This document shows, piece after piece, positions 1-11,545 of a stretch of DNA of 64,000 nt; positions within the stretch are counted from its first letter, which is position 1, and each line of letters begins with the position of its first letter. The notes under the pieces were generated by a model, which searched no databases, was not told the DNA's origin, and was given only the letters and a program-made list of their open reading frames with translations. This stretch comes from Dugong dugon (taxonomy: Eukaryota > Chordata > Mammalia > Sirenia > Dugongidae): NCBI GenBank assembly GCA_030035585.1, contig CM057464.1, forward strand, positions 76,182,919 through 76,246,918, in the 5' to 3' direction. The position numbers and the translations under genes were made by a program.

Positions 1-971
1 GAAAGTTTTTAATATTGAAAATCTTGTTATGATATTGCATTGAATTCACAGAAGAAGTCTGCCAATTATAGTTTACTTGGCCCAATTATAAGCTTTGCTC
101 AAAGCAGGAATTTAAAAATCTTTCACTATGAAATGTAAATATAGATATACTTTCATTTTCATCAATTAATGGAATCGCACAGTTGCAGATTCTTGAATTT
201 GTCACACATTCAGTAAATATTTATTAAACTTCTGTTATGTTGCACGTGCTAGGGATGCAGTGCCATCCACAGTCCAGTGGTTGTGAGTAGTAGCTACAGG
301 GGCTTATACAGAAATTTCCCACAGAACAATGGAGTCAACAGTTCCTAGAATGAAGTTTATATTTTATCAGAAAAAGTTCAGCAAATGACTTTGCCACTTT
401 CAGGAGCTTTGGAATAGCTTTATTACCTCATCTCCTTAACGTGAAGAGACACATGCTCTTTTTGAAAATGTTAACTGTTTTAAAAGTTGAAAGCAAAGTC
501 TTTGGAAAACTGAAAATCTTCCTTCAAATAATTTTACTAAAAGCATTTACTCATGGTGTAGGAATTATTTTTGTCAGAAGATTCAAACTTGAATAAGTGA
601 TGTTGTGAGTGTTGAGGGAGAGGAAGATCAAATTGTTGAGCATATGTGTTCTAGAAACTGGAGTTATGGGAAGTTTCTACCTGATTGCTCCCGTTGTTTC
701 TTGTGGAGTTGACAAAAGTCATATAGTGAGTCACACTTACCCTTTTCCCAGTGTTTCAGTAATGTGGTCCAAAAGGGAATTCTTAAGGAAAGTTTCTGAT
801 GAAAGACCTGGTGTAAATAACATTATCCTGAGAGGCTAATGAAATTATTAGGTAGTTTTAATTAGGTTTTACTTTGAAGATTTCTCTCTGGTGGTGGTGT
901 GGAGAATAAATTAGGGGAGACGCAAGAATAGAGGCAGAAGCAACGGTGAATGGAGATGTTGTATAAATAGT
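1..971. other. PRIM2 intron; one L2-like fragment, otherwise nothing recognised
   Basis: At about 203-280 there is a degraded L2 3' end on the minus strand (CAGTAAATATTTATTAAACT followed by a changed form of the usual 'position/size' wording of that repeat). The remainder is AT-rich sequence with no exon-like or repeat signature that I can name. A 76-codon open frame at 609-839 has no recognisable protein similarity and is treated as chance. Confidence 0.4.
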
Positions 972-1157
972 GTTGTTGAGTTGCTGTTGTTGTTGTTAGG
1001 TGCCATCAAGTTGGTTCTGACTCATAGTGACCCTATGTACAACCGAAGGAAACACTGCCTGGTCCTGTGCCGTCCTCACAATCGTTGTTATGCTTGAGCC
1101 CATTGTTGTAGCCACTGTATCGTTCCATCTCGTGGAGGGTCTTCCTCTTTTTTGGTC
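972..1157 (-). mobile_element. RTE/BovB-type LINE, 5'-truncated 3' end
   Basis: The fragment begins with a (GTT)n run and TAGGTGCCATCAAGTTGG, then GACTCATAGTGACCCTATG, which is the reverse complement of the RTE 3' terminus seen in the long copy at 45.5-49.8 kb. The match continues through the 'TTGTTGTAGCCACTG' block. On the minus strand it is the last ~180 bp of the LINE ending in a CAA-repeat tail instead of poly(A). Heavy 5' truncation is normal for LINE insertions. Confidence 0.8.
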
Positions 1158-1735
1158 CTAGATATATGAGGTTATATTTCAAGATTAAATACTTTGGACC
1201 CCTTTTATATGTTTAAAAGATGTTCTTGTTTCCTTGTAGTGGTATGGTTTTAAAATGAAGGAATGCATCGTGTGTGTTTACTTCAGCATGGGACCAATTT
1301 CACAGTGGCTTAGCTATAAATTAAAGTCCCTGTCCCCAATTTTTTCATCATTCTGAGATTCAGTGGTGCAGAGTTGGTTGTCATACATTTTAGCATTTTG
1401 AAATTTTCCATTTTTATTTACAAAGATTATAGTTTCATAACTAGAGGCTTTTTCATGAACTCAGGTGAAAACTTCCTCTTACTATTTGTTTTGCCTCCCA
1501 TTGTCTTTATTTCTGAACTCAGTGACATACCCTACAACCTTAGGGCAGGTAGTTAGCTTTAATTACATAGTATGAATCAACTTAGTATGTAATTCCTTAA
1601 TTTAAAAAAGGGAAAAGTTTCCGTGTATTTTAAGTACTCCCCCCCCTTCCCAAACCCTCTTTTTTGCATTTAGTATTCATCTGTGTTCAGTGTTTGGCCT
1701 TTGCTGTTTGTATTAACCCTCTTCTCTGCTTTTAG
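1158..1735. other. PRIM2 intron just upstream of the first visible exon
   Basis: AT-rich sequence with a C run at about 1640-1646 and the pyrimidine-rich acceptor leading into the exon at 1736. No named repeat was recognised. Confidence 0.35.
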
Positions 1736-1803
1736 TTAACAGCCAGGTCCTTGCCTGCTGTGCAATCTGATGAGAGACTTCAGCCTCTGCTTAACCACCT
1801 CAG
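1736..1803 (+). CDS. PRIM2: PRIM2 internal exon (end of p58 N-terminal domain)
   Basis: The exon follows a pyrimidine-rich acceptor ending in tttag and is closed by a gtaatg donor. Its 68 nt read 22 codons beginning LTARSLPAVQSDERLQPLLN and continuing HL, plus two bases (AG) of a split serine codon finished by the next exon. I recognise this as the large subunit of DNA primase, about residues 232-254 in human numbering. PRIM2 pairs with the catalytic subunit PRIM1 in the DNA polymerase alpha-primase complex, which makes the RNA-DNA primers for nuclear replication. This stretch lies at the C-terminal end of the p58 N-terminal domain, which contacts PRIM1. Upstream exons lie before the window, so at least 1.7 kb of the preceding intron is present. 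Reading frame and splice sites are intact, arguing for the functional gene rather than a retrocopy. Confidence 0.93.
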
Positions 1804-2199
1804 GTAATGCAAAGGCACAGCCTTGTTATACTCATACATACAAGTACATTAAAGTGGTTAATGTATGTTAAAGTTAAAACCCCTTCAGTTACTAAAAACT
1901 TAAAAAAAAAAAAAAAGACTCCAAATCATCTTGCTTTAATTCTGTGGTTCAGATTGAAGTTCTTAATACAATATGCTTGTTACCCTTAACTTTAGAGGGT
2001 GTTGTAGAAAGCTCTTTTAATTCAATAAAAATGGGTAGAGCTAGTTAATAAATTTAAATTAAAATGAGTAGGGATGAGTAACTTTACAGCAAGATCTAAA
2101 AGGAGTGAGCTAGATATTTAACTCCAAGGGAAAAGCATACTTTTGAGACCTCCATATATTCTACTGAGGATTGATGAAATGGGTGGGATTTGTTTTCTA

Positions 2200-2625
2200 A
2201 CCACAAAAATCATATATTCTCATTATTAAAAAAAAACTTAGAAAATACAGGAAAGGGCAAAGAAGAACCCATCATCACTAATTGGAAGTAATGCTTTTTC
2301 CTCTCTGTGCTTTTTAAAAGCCCTGCATTGAAATTATATTTTATATTAAGATTGTAAGATTTTACGTGTTATTAAAATCTCTGTAAAAACATAACTTTAA
2401 GTGACTACATGATAGTTTCTTGTACAATTGTACTACAGTGTATTTATCTCCCTTTGGGGGGCATTTAAACCTTTTCAGTTTCTTTTTACTCTGCTAAATA
2501 ATGCTGTATGCAAACTTTTATATAAATTTAGATCATTTCCTTAGGATAGGTTTTTCAGAAGTGGAATTACTTTCTCGAAGACCATGAACGTTTTTAAAGG
2601 TTTAATTATATCATTTTCAAAAACC
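2200..2625. mobile_element. Ancient mammalian L1 (L1M-type) 3' relic
   Basis: The sequence contains a decayed form of the L1M block describing a 'pin-shaped' series of matches: GTGACTACATGATAG, then CATTTAAACCTTTTCAG, AATAATGCTGTATGC and GGATAGGTTTTTCAGAAGTG. These fall in the order known from old mammalian L1 3' ends. Divergence is high, so subfamily and orientation are not assigned. Confidence 0.5.
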
Positions 2626-2880
2626 TTATTCTTTTTGTACTCTCATATTGCACAAGACTGCCTATATTACCCTGAGCAACGTGGAACAGCAAAACAGTTG
2701 CTAATTTAATAGGTTAATCATAGAGATACTATTGTGATCATATTCATTTCATTGATTACTGTTAAAAATGATTTTAAACATTTTATTATCCAGTTTTGTT
2801 TTGGAGAGATTACTATTTTTTTTTTTTTTCCATTTATTGACAGTGTCTCCTGATTTTATTTGATCTTATCTGCTTTAGAA

Positions 2881-3080
2881 TCCCTGGGTGGCACAAATGG
2901 TTAAGCACTTGACTACTAGCTGAAAGGTTAGTGGTTTCAACCCATCCAGAGGTGCCTTGGAAGACAGGCCTGGTGATCTGCTTCTGAAAGGTCATAGCCT
3001 TGAAAACCTTACAGAGCAGTTCTGCTCTGACACACTGGGTCACTGTGCATTGGAATTGACTTGACGGCAATTACCAGCAA
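2881..3080 (+). mobile_element. AfroSINE (long form)
   Basis: Starts TCCCTGGGTGGCACAAATGG (tRNA-derived head with A-box region), followed by the degenerate B box in AGTGGTTTCAACCCATCC. It contains the internal 'GATCTGCTTC' block missing from short forms and ends in the RTE-like tail GGAATTGACTTGACGGCAA. Divergent, hence relatively old. Confidence 0.85.
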
Positions 3081-3391
3081 CTTCTTTAGATGCAAGGGGT
3101 GGTAATCCTTAGTTGTATTTGCTACAAACATTTTTTTTTCTAAAAAGTTTTGATTGCATATCTATATTGTCAAGTTTTATGTAGTCAAGTGACAATAGTC
3201 TTTTCCTTTATGTTTTTGTTTTAAATTCTTTTTCAACTTACAACATCACTTCTCATTCAGAAGCTTGGATGGATATTAATTTCTCCTATTTTTTAGTTTT
3301 CTTTATTTTTCCTTTCCCTTTCCTTCTCTCAAGTAACTTTTCCTTCCCAGACAGACATTTCTTAATCTCTGTATAATTGTCTTTTTTTGGT

Positions 3392-3417
3392 GGGGTGCGG
3401 GGTGGGGGGAGAGTGGG
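3392..3417 (+). other. Potential G-quadruplex in PRIM2 pre-mRNA sense strand
   Basis: Four G runs (GGGG, GGGG, GGGGGG, GGG) are separated by loops of 1-5 bases on the coding strand of the intron. The motif satisfies the usual G3+N1-7 pattern. Folding and function are not shown. Confidence 0.5.
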
Positions 3418-3489
3418 TCAAAACCAGTATTTCATCATGGACTGAGTATCATAAACATTGTACCATCATTAAATTTTCTGGAGCTTTGT

Positions 3490-4225
3490 GTTAGTGAGTT
3501 AAGAAAGCCAGGAGTCATGTTTGAGTCTCTTCCCCAGCCCCACTCTCCTACTTATTTGTTGGTGACCACAGCCTGTTGATTTTATCTCCTGAATATCTCT
3601 CTTACTGTAGTAGCCTCTTGTCTTTTCTTCCTGACTCCCTATTTGCCCTCTCTAATATTTTTCACATCATTGCCAGATGTAATCATATTATTCTTCTGCT
3701 TAAAACCATTTTCTTTCAGATGAAGTCTGAACTCCTTAGCCTGGCATATGATGTCCTTATTGAAGGGGCCTGCCCTGGCTCTTTGGTGTCATCTTTCAGT
3801 AGTGGCATGCCAACTTTTAGTTCCACCATATGTCTTGAAATTCCTCTAATACAACGTGCTCCTGCTCACCTCTATGCCCTTGTAAATATACTTCCTTCTG
3901 CCTGGAATGCCCTTCTCCCTTCCCACACTTCTGTAATTTGACTAATGTTTGTTTGGCCTTTAAGACTCAGCTCAAATGTCACCTCCTCTGGTGAGCCTTT
4001 CCTGACAGTCTGAATTGGGTATCTTTTTTATGTGTTTGCATAATACCCCTGGCTACCACTGTATTACAGAACTTGTGCTATTGTAATTGTTTGCTTGTCT
4101 TATTTCTCCCTTATAGTATGAGTTTCTTGAGAGCTTGTAAGGCGACTTTCATATTTCTATTTTCAGTGGCTGGAACAGTATCTGGCACATGATAGGTATT
4201 CATTATGAGTTTTGTCGAATGAATG
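3490..4225 (+). mobile_element. L2 LINE relic, 3' portion
   Basis: A long, degraded but colinear match to the L2 3' region. It includes GTTGATTTTATCTCCTGAAT, the CTGCTTAAAACCATTTTCTT block, TGCCTGGAATGCCCTTCTCC, CCTTTAAGACTCAGCTCAAA and the terminal CTGGCACATGATAGGTATTC with a GAATGAATGAA end. The 121-codon open frame at 3576-3941 lies inside this repeat and is not a host gene. Confidence 0.75.
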
Positions 4226-5145
4226 AACGCTTAACAGTGTTATCTTGTGCTATTTTTCTGCATGTTTTTGGAATTTATAAATCATATTGTCACGATTTTT
4301 CCTGTAAAACCACTCATTCAAAAGATGTAAACCTAAAGGGCAAAAATCTTACTTCTAGTTAATGCTTTGTTCTGTGAAATAATGATGGATTCTCCTTCTT
4401 CCACTTCTGTATGGTAATTGTCAACTGGAATTTAGATTAACTACTGACAACGTCTCTCTGGGTCCTTGAAACTTGTACAAACTGTACATTTCATTTAGGG
4501 CTTTTTATTCTCTGTGGAGTTCACTCATGACTTGTTGCTAGGCAACCAGGGCTAGATGCTACATGTAATATGCACCAACTGATGTTACTTTTTTATTATT
4601 ATTAAACCAAACTGTTTCTCATTTTATTACCATATCAGAGACATCTGTGTATAGGGTGGCAGCTGATGTGCATAGTTTGATACTCCTGTTCTATAAAGTA
4701 ACCTTGTGCTACACTTTCAAGCCTATTCAGTTGTCTCTTTTTACTATCTAAATGTAATGTTTTTTAAAAAAATCTTCTTTTTGCTTAGGTCAGAATAAGA
4801 AAGAATATTTGGTTTGAGATATTCTAATGATTATCTTGTTAGAAAAAATAATCATCATTGATTTGCATGACTGTATGATTTAAATATTACCTAGAGGCGA
4901 TGGACATTAGGAGGTTGAAACTGATATAATTATTAGTTCTAATTTTGATTAGTGCCTCTAATGATCAAAGAGGAATGATGAGTAGCATTTTCATTAAATT
5001 TGTCAGTAAAACTAATTTGAGAGATGATACAACTACCTGTAAAAATTGAAGTAACAATATGGAAAAATTCTCAAATCATTTTATAAGACTAAGATGCTCA
5101 GAGAGACTTTGTATAACACTTTGCCAACCTTATAATCTCGAATAT
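4226..5145. other. AT-rich intron, nothing recognised
   Basis: No exon-like block, named repeat or RNA gene was recognised between the L2 relic and the TG/CA microsatellite. Confidence 0.3.
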
Positions 5146-5149
5146 TGCA

Positions 5150-5193
5150 TGTGTGTGTGTGTGTGTGTGTGTGTGAAGACACACACACACACA
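5150..5193. repeat. Compound microsatellite (TG)13-(AC)8, self-complementary
   Basis: A run of about 13 TG dinucleotides is followed after a few bases (AAG) by about eight AC dinucleotides. The two arms are reverse complements, so the tract can form a hairpin or cruciform and either arm can form Z-DNA. Confidence 0.85.
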
Positions 5194-5324
5194 TACATAT
5201 GATTTTGGGAATGCAGAAGTAATGTGTCCAAATTTTCTTAGTTGGACCCAAATGCTCTCTAGTTAAAAGTTAAAGTAAGTACAGGAAAAATTTACTTCAA
5301 CATTTTTTTGAAATATAAGTTTAT

Positions 5325-5470
5325 TTTTATTCATTAGTGGGATCTATCTACTCAGCAATTGCTGAGTGCCCGTTATGTCCTTGGAATAAAAAAATCTGTG
5401 TTCTCAAGGAATTCGTAGGTTTCATTTGAGAGATAGACACATAAATTAAAAAATTTCAAAACTTTCTAAT
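5325..5470 (-). mobile_element. L2 LINE relic
   Basis: Reads as the reverse complement of an L2 3' end: TTCATTAGTGGGATCTATCT followed by GAGTGCCCGTTATGTCC and TGTTCTCAAGGAATTCGTAG. Strongly diverged. Confidence 0.5.
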
Positions 5471-5595
5471 AGAATTAAATACAAAGTAAATAATTTTATT
5501 GATTTAACCAACCATCTCCCTCATTGAATTATTTCCTTAAGTAATGGGGGCCATAACTTACTTGCTTTGGTTTTCACACTCCCTAGCATAGTACT

Positions 5596-5802
5596 AAAAG
5601 GCACGCTGGTGGCGCAGTGGTTAAAAGCTCTTGGCTGCTAACCTAAAGGTCAGTGGGTCGAATCCACAGGCCTCTCTGTAGTAGAAAGATGTGGCAGTCT
5701 ACTTCCGTGAAGATTTACAGCCTTGGGAACCCTGTAGGCTGTTGTACTCTGTCCTTTAAGGTCGCTGAGTCAGTATTGACTCAGCGGCAGTGGGTTTGGT
5801 TG
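5596..5802 (+). mobile_element. AfroSINE (long form) with target-site duplication
   Basis: The head reads GGTGGCGCAGTGGTTAAAAG, with an intact B-box-like GGGTCGAATCC, the long-form GATGTGGCAGTCTAC block and the tail GGTCGCTGAGTCAGTATTGA. It is flanked by a 12-bp direct repeat with one mismatch (TAGCATAGTACT at 5584-5595, TAGCACAGTACT at 5803-5814). Confidence 0.92.
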
Positions 5803-5809
5803 TAGCACA

Positions 5810-6665
5810 GTACTGGCTCTTAGTGGGTACTCAGATTGTTGGACTGAACTTTAATCTAACTTGGGGGATAATGTTGCCATTAAGATGGAGAGCAAAGGGG
5901 GTTAGGGTGGGTATGGTTTCTGAGATAACAGATTCAGTAGGTAGATGGCTGAATACAGACCCAGAGTTTTAGAGTGAGGTTTATACCAGAGAGAGACATT
6001 TGATAGTCATCACTGTGTAAACCAAAAACCAAACCTTTTGCCATCAAGTGGATTCTAACATATAGTGAACTATAGGACAGAGTAGAACTACCCCATAGAG
6101 TTTCCAAGCAGCAGCTGGTGGATTAGAATGGCTGATCTTTGGCTAGCAGCCAAACTCTTAACCACTGTGCCACCAGGGCTTCTATCTTTGTATAGGTGGT
6201 AGTTGAAATCAGGGGAATAGTTGAAATCACCCGGGGAGAGAGTATAGAGTGAGAAGAAAAGGGATAATGGCCATGAATAGAACCCATCGAATATCAGTGT
6301 TTATTAAGAGATTTGGGATGAGCACTGGTGGAGGTGAGTGAGAAGTTAAAAGAGACACCAGCAAAAATACTGCGAGGGATCTGGAACAAAGCAGGGACAC
6401 AGTAAAGGGATAGTGGTATCCAAGATGCTAAGGTAAAGATTTCTACAAGGAACCATCAGTACTGTCAAATGCCATAGGAAAGTCAGGTTGGAACTACACA
6501 ATGTCAGTTGGATTTGGCAACTGGAAGCCATTGGTGGCTTAATCTCAACGTTGTAATAGTATGGGTACAGGTCTGATTACTGTGAGGAGTCCAGAAATAA
6601 ATGAGATTTGAGGCCATAGAGAGATAGAGCGTATAGGCTACTCTTGGTAAATTTTAATTCTGAGG
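5810..6665 (-). mobile_element. L2 LINE relic interrupted by an AfroSINE
   Basis: Both flanks of the SINE at 6021-6182 read as reverse-complement L2: AGGTAGATGGCTGAATACAG, TAGTCATCACTGTGTAA on the left and ACTGTCAAATGCC, TGGATTTGGCAACTGGAAGC on the right. The split shows that the SINE inserted into an older L2. Confidence 0.6.
6021..6182 (-). mobile_element. AfroSINE (short form, lacking the ~45-bp block)
   Basis: Begins ACCAAAAACCAAACC (complement of the GGTTTGGTTTTTGGT tail) and ends AACCACTGTGCCACCAGGGC (complement of the tRNA-derived head). The middle goes directly from the CCCATAGAGTTTCCAAG segment to the AGCAGCTGGTGGATT segment, with no GATGTGGCAATCTGC block. Confidence 0.9.
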
Positions 6666-8430
6666 GCAAGGAAGGAAAAAATGTTATTCATGAGCTCCAT
6701 GGTTGAAGGAAGTATTTTATTTTTTCCTTGAGATTGGAAAGATGAGCACATTTATAGGTTAGGGAAGAAATGATAACTCTGGGAGTGAGAAGGAATAACT
6801 GAAGGATCAAGGTTTTAGAAGGCATAGAAGAGAATGGGACCAAGAATTCAAATGGGTTGGAGTTTACAAAGCACTTTTCAACCTGGCTTTTTAATTCATA
6901 TTATGAACAACCCAGTGAGGATGGTAGATGGTCATTTATCGTTATCTCTGTTTTAAGATTTGGAGATAGAGTCTCAGGAAGTTCTTGTTAAGAGAACCAG
7001 ATTTTTTTTTTAATGAAAAGTGCTATGCTGTCCCCTTCCCTTTTCAAAGGAGATGACTGAATTATTTTATAGTGTAAGCCTTCTGTTTTTCAGAGTTGAT
7101 ACCAGGAACTCTTCAACTGGAAGAAATAAACTTGCTTAGACTTATAAAAAATGTAATTCCAGAATGCTAGAGAAAATTTATTTAAATCACCATTCCTGTT
7201 TTCCTAAAATCACATAACACTCGATGTATTATCTAATCAGTCTACATCTGAATGCAACTTTACTGTCATCTTGATAGTTATATGTCACTGCATTTTCTAG
7301 TGTGAATTATATCATGTCCTAGGGTTTTTTAATTTGGAAATATATAAAGGCCTTGAGATATGTTCCTCATGAAGTTTATTGTAAATAAATATTTTTGCTA
7401 CCCATGAGATAATATTTATAAAAGATATTAAGCTAGCAAGAGTTTGTGTTAAAGATTGTTATTTTTATTTTTTATCTCACTTAAGGTATAAACAGGTGAG
7501 ACTAGAGAGACAACTTTGCAGTTCACATTCCACATGTGATAACTTTAGTTGTGCCATTAAGATTTGTTTCCTTAACAATAACGCCTCTTCCCCTACTGTA
7601 TATGTTTTCCTCCTTCACTCCTCTTCCTCAAGATATGAACTGAATAGGGGGCAGCATATTATAGATAACTTTGGTAGTTGCTCTCATATTCTGTTTTATC
7701 TTTAATTATTGGATAATTTTTTAAAACATGTATTTGTTACAGTATTTCTCCTAATTTTATTAGCGTGTTTTAGCCCAACAGTGAATTGGAAATCAAATTA
7801 AGGAAAAACAAGCTAGCAAAGAGAAATGTTACCTACAGTAAATACTTAGACTGTATCACAGGGATTAACTTGTAATGCATTCTGAGTTTGCAAATGAGTG
7901 TTTATATTGACCTTCATTTTAAAATCATTTAAAATAATGAAAGTATCTTCCTTCAGTTAATTTTATTACAGACTACTTTTGTAAAAATTTTTTTCCTAAT
8001 GAAGTACATTTAGTTAATATGTACACGTTTCTAATTATTCCTGTAAAGATTATGCTGCCACAAATTTTACATTATAAATGCAACCTCTGTGAGAAAGCTT
8101 TTCCCAATATCCAAGTGGTACAGCTCTCAGTGTTTTCTTTTTGAGTTAGTTCTCATTTTGAAATTTGAAAACTGCCAGGGCATGCATGTCCCTATTGTGG
8201 TAGATATGAAAATAAATGTTAGAGAAAGGTTTAATACATAGGGGCTTCCTCCAACTGAAGGCCAAAATGAAGACCTCATTAACATGTTCTGCTCCTTCAG
8301 TTGTTTGTCAGCTCTTTTGCATCACCTGTTTCCAGCCTCTGGCCAGACTTTAAACTGTTTATTTCCTTTTCTATGTACAGCAATACAAGCTTTTAGTTCA
8401 GTGAGTGTTGTGAAGGTTTTCCAGATACCT
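6666..8430. other. AT-rich intron with a MIR-like piece
   Basis: A reverse-complement MIR-like segment is visible at about 6865-6985 (CAAAGCACTTTTCAACCTGG ... GAACAACCCAGTGAGGATGG). The rest shows no feature that I can name. Confidence 0.35.
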
Positions 8431-8910
8431 TGTGTCCTAGTTATCTAGTGCTGCTGTAACAGAAATACCACAAGTGGATGGCTTTAACTAATAGAAATTT
8501 ATTCCATCACGGTCTAGGAGGCTAGAAGTCCAAATTCAGGACACCAGCTCCTGGGGAATGCTTTCTTTTTTCTGTTGGTTCCGGGGGGATGTTCCTTGTC
8601 ATCAATCTCTGCCGTTGGTTAGGAGCTTCTCAACACAGGGACCCTGGGTACAAAGGAAACACTCCGCTCCTGGTGCTCTGCTCGCTTCTTTCTTTTATAT
8701 CTCAAAAGAGATTGACTCAAAATATAACTTAATCCTGTAGATTGAGTCCTGCCTCATTAACCTAACTGCCTCTAATCCTGCATCATTGACATCATAGAGG
8801 TTAGGATTTACAACACTTAGGATAATCACATCAGATGACAAAATGGTGGACAACTACACAATACTGGGAATCATAACCTAGCCAAGTTGACACACATTTT
8901 TGGGGGACAT
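8431..8910 (-). mobile_element. MaLR/MLT1-like LTR (ERVL-related), minus orientation
   Basis: Starts TGTGTCCTAGTTATCTAGTG CTGCTGTAAC, the reverse complement of the 3' end of mammalian MaLR-type LTRs, and ends near GACACACATTTTTGGGGGAC, the reverse complement of their 5' end. A second copy of the same family in the other orientation lies at 47.7-48.4 kb. The far end is shortened, so no duplication can be assigned. Confidence 0.75.
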
Positions 8911-9163
8911 AAGATATTAATAAATTAGAATATATTCTTTTCTATTAGTTACCATCTTTGAGTTATTCTTTTCATGTCTATATGGAAAATGATCATGCCT
9001 CCTTAGACATGTACTTGTCAAGAATCAGCATTGTTTTCGAATCACCCCATTGTGTTAGGGCACTGAAATGGGTACTTTGATTACTATATACGAGGAGCTA
9101 ATAGATACATCTTTTAACTGAAGATGTTTTTATTTTCAGAGCAAAAAAGGAGGAAAATTTATA

Positions 9164-9186
9164 AACACACACACACACACACACAC
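9164..9186. repeat. (AC)n microsatellite
   Basis: About eleven AC dinucleotides in a row following an A-rich stretch. Confidence 0.9.
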
Positions 9187-9299
9187 TCACTAAACAAGGC
9201 TGACCTGGAGTAACTGCAGTAGCTTAATCAAGTAGAGAGTAACTAGAGGGGGGAGGGGGAAGCCTTTATTGGTGAGGGGTGGTATGTGTATGTAGGTTA

Positions 9300-9600
9300 T
9301 ATTACAAACTTTGTGCCATTTAATGTTTTTTTCATAAAATATATAGTCATATAAAATATGGACAACTAGAGAAAATGAGTCCTACCTGTCTACACCCATC
9401 ACTAAGCTATCATTGTAATTTCTATGCCTATTTTTATGTAATTATAATTAAAGAGGTTAAACTTTTACAATTATTTTTTGCTTCATATGTCATAACTAAG
9501 TAATAAAGTGGAAAATTTATTTTCATGGCTTTAATTTTAAGTGGCTGCATGATACTGAGTTTTATTGGGTATTTAGGCTTCTTGGTTGAATAATGCTATA
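9300..9600. mobile_element. Ancient L1M-type relic
   Basis: Contains decayed L1M 3' blocks (AAGTGGCTGCATGATACTGA, TTAGGCTTCTTGGTTGAATAA TGC) resembling those at 2.2-2.6 kb and 32.0-32.5 kb. Highly diverged. Confidence 0.4.
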
Positions 9601-10568
9601 AAGACAAACTATTGAATGTTAGAAGTGACATGTCTAGGTGAAGTAAACTGGGGAGAAGAAAAGCTGCCTGACTTCGAAACCTGCAGTCATAACTACTAAG
9701 CTATGTAAATTTGTCAGGAGTCACTGAGAAGGGAAGGCATGAGGGAGAGACAGGAGTAACTTTTTCTTCTCTTCCATGATTGTTCAGTCACCTCGCCATT
9801 TAGCCTGCCTTCAGTTTTTATGTCAGTTTAGAGTGTATTTTTATATACGTCATTACCATTTTTCATTTAGTCTTTTCCACAGTATGAATGAATAGTTAAC
9901 AAAACCTCTTTCCCTTCTGCATAAGAACCTAACCTTCAGTTAACTTCCAAGCACTGTTTTTCTAGAAACAGGTAAAGATGGTAGATGCCAGTTATTCTAA
10001 TAGGCACCATGACTTCTATGGTAAAAGGGACCCCTGATTGTAAATTGTGTGTAGACTGGAAGGAACTCTAAATACCTGATAAAGAAGCTGTAGTTGTGGA
10101 CTTCTTTGGCTTGTTCGTGAAGTGACCCTGGATGCTGTACCTCTGGATTTATTATAAGAAGATGTAGCTACTAAGGGTCATGAGGTTTCTAGACCAGGGG
10201 AGCTTCCACACCTGCCCACTTGCCTACATGCCCCTGAGCTGTCCATCTGTGCAGGACTGCTGCAAGGACTCCTGTAGAAGAGGAACACTTGAAGCTGCCC
10301 TCCTGACAAGCTGTGATTCCTGTCCTGGATCTTTCTGAGTAGACTGTCAAGTGTGGCCTTTGGTAGTCTTGTGAGTTTCAGTGTTTAGTTAGCCTAAGAA
10401 GATCACCTAGTGAGTAGTATTCTGGACACAATTAACCATTATTCGCTTGGAGTAAAAACAGAACAAAATTCGATAAATTGGACTGAGGAAAGACAGACTA
10501 ACCAAGACTCACCAAAGGTTCAATGCCCCCTCAATTATTCCTAGTTACTGTGTAGAAAATAGTGCTAT
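9601..10568. other. Intron, unclassified moderately GC-rich block
   Basis: The stretch at about 10040-10400 is less AT-rich than its surroundings and contains no stop-free frame of note. I could not assign it to a repeat family or gene. Confidence 0.3.
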
Positions 10569-10580
10569 AAAAGATAATGC

Positions 10581-11182
10581 CAAAATTCTAACTCACAAAA
10601 AAAAAAGACCAGCTTTACTGGCCTAAAGGAGACTGGAGAAACCCAGAGAGTATGGCCCCCAGACACCCTTTTAGCTCAGTGGTGAAGTCATTTCCGAGGT
10701 TCACCATTCAGCGGGGAGTGGACAGCCCTATAAAACCAAATGGGACTAATGAGGCACAGCAGTGCAGGGACAAGGCCAGGAGGCAGAAGGGGACAGGAAA
10801 GCTGGTGATAGGGAACCCAAAGTTGAGTAAGGATAGTGTTGATGTGTTGTGAGGTTGTTAACCATTGTCATAGGGCAACATGTGTAGTAACTGTTAAATG
10901 AGAAACTATTTTGTTCTGTAAGCCTTCATCTAAAGTGAGAATAGCAGCACAATTGGAAGAGCATAGTCGATGTCACTGAACTGTGCATGTGGAAATTTTT
11001 GAAATGGTATATCTTTGGCTATGTGTATTTTCACCAAAAAAAAAAAAAAAAAAAAAAAGGTCAAGAAGGACGAGGGTTGACATTTTGTGGGGTTGTTAAC
11101 CAATGTAATAAAACAATATGTGTACTACTGTTTCATGAGAAACTATTTGTTCCGTAAGCCTTCACCTGAAGTACAATTTAAA
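10581..11182 (+). mobile_element. L1 3' UTR insertion, 5'-truncated, with 12-bp target-site duplications
   Basis: The segment matches, in the opposite orientation, the 3' UTR of the L1 at 18.06-19.2 kb: GACTGGAGAAACCCAGAGAG, CACCCTTTTAGCTCAGTGG, GAGGTTGTTAACCATTGTCA and the final poly(A). It is flanked by perfect AAAAGATAATGC repeats (10569-10580 and 11183-11194). It carries two versions of the terminal module, separated by an internal A tract at 11036-11058. The 66-codon open frame at 10652-10852 is inside this untranslated region and is not a gene. Confidence 0.92.
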
Positions 11183-11389
11183 AAAAGATAATGCAAGGTG
11201 AATACAAAGCCTATTTTTAATAGAGCTACCTTGGTTCTTGACTTCCTGCATACGTACAGTCTAAAGGAGGCCACTAGAAACATTGATCAAATGTATATAG
11301 CAGATCTTATAGAGGTCTGCCATTAGTCACCCAATTTAGTCATCCCCCACCCAAGCGCTTTATTATATTATTTCACCCTGTTTTATTCA

Positions 11390-11545
11390 CAGCAACATCA
11401 CTGTCTGAAATGATTATTTTTATTTGTTCATTGTTCGATGTTTGTTTGTCTCGAATGTAAGCTCCATGAGAACAAGGAATTTGTTCATCTTGATGGCTGA
11501 TATAATAGGACCGCAGTATATACTTGAACGGATGAATGAGTGAGA
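11390..11545 (+). mobile_element. L2 LINE relic, 3' end
   Basis: Contains TGTAAGCTCCATGAGAACAA followed by a diverged terminal segment and GAACGGATGAATGAGTGA, the expected order at an L2 3' end. Confidence 0.65.

Noticed and set aside
3576..3941. A 121-codon open frame with a membrane-like composition
   Set aside because: It lies entirely within an L2 relic and follows L2 3' sequence that is known to be non-coding.
10652..10852. A 66-codon open frame beginning MAPRHPFSSVVKSF
   Set aside because: It is part of the L1 3' UTR; the same sequence recurs in reverse at 18.4-18.6 kb and in broken form at 32.9 kb.
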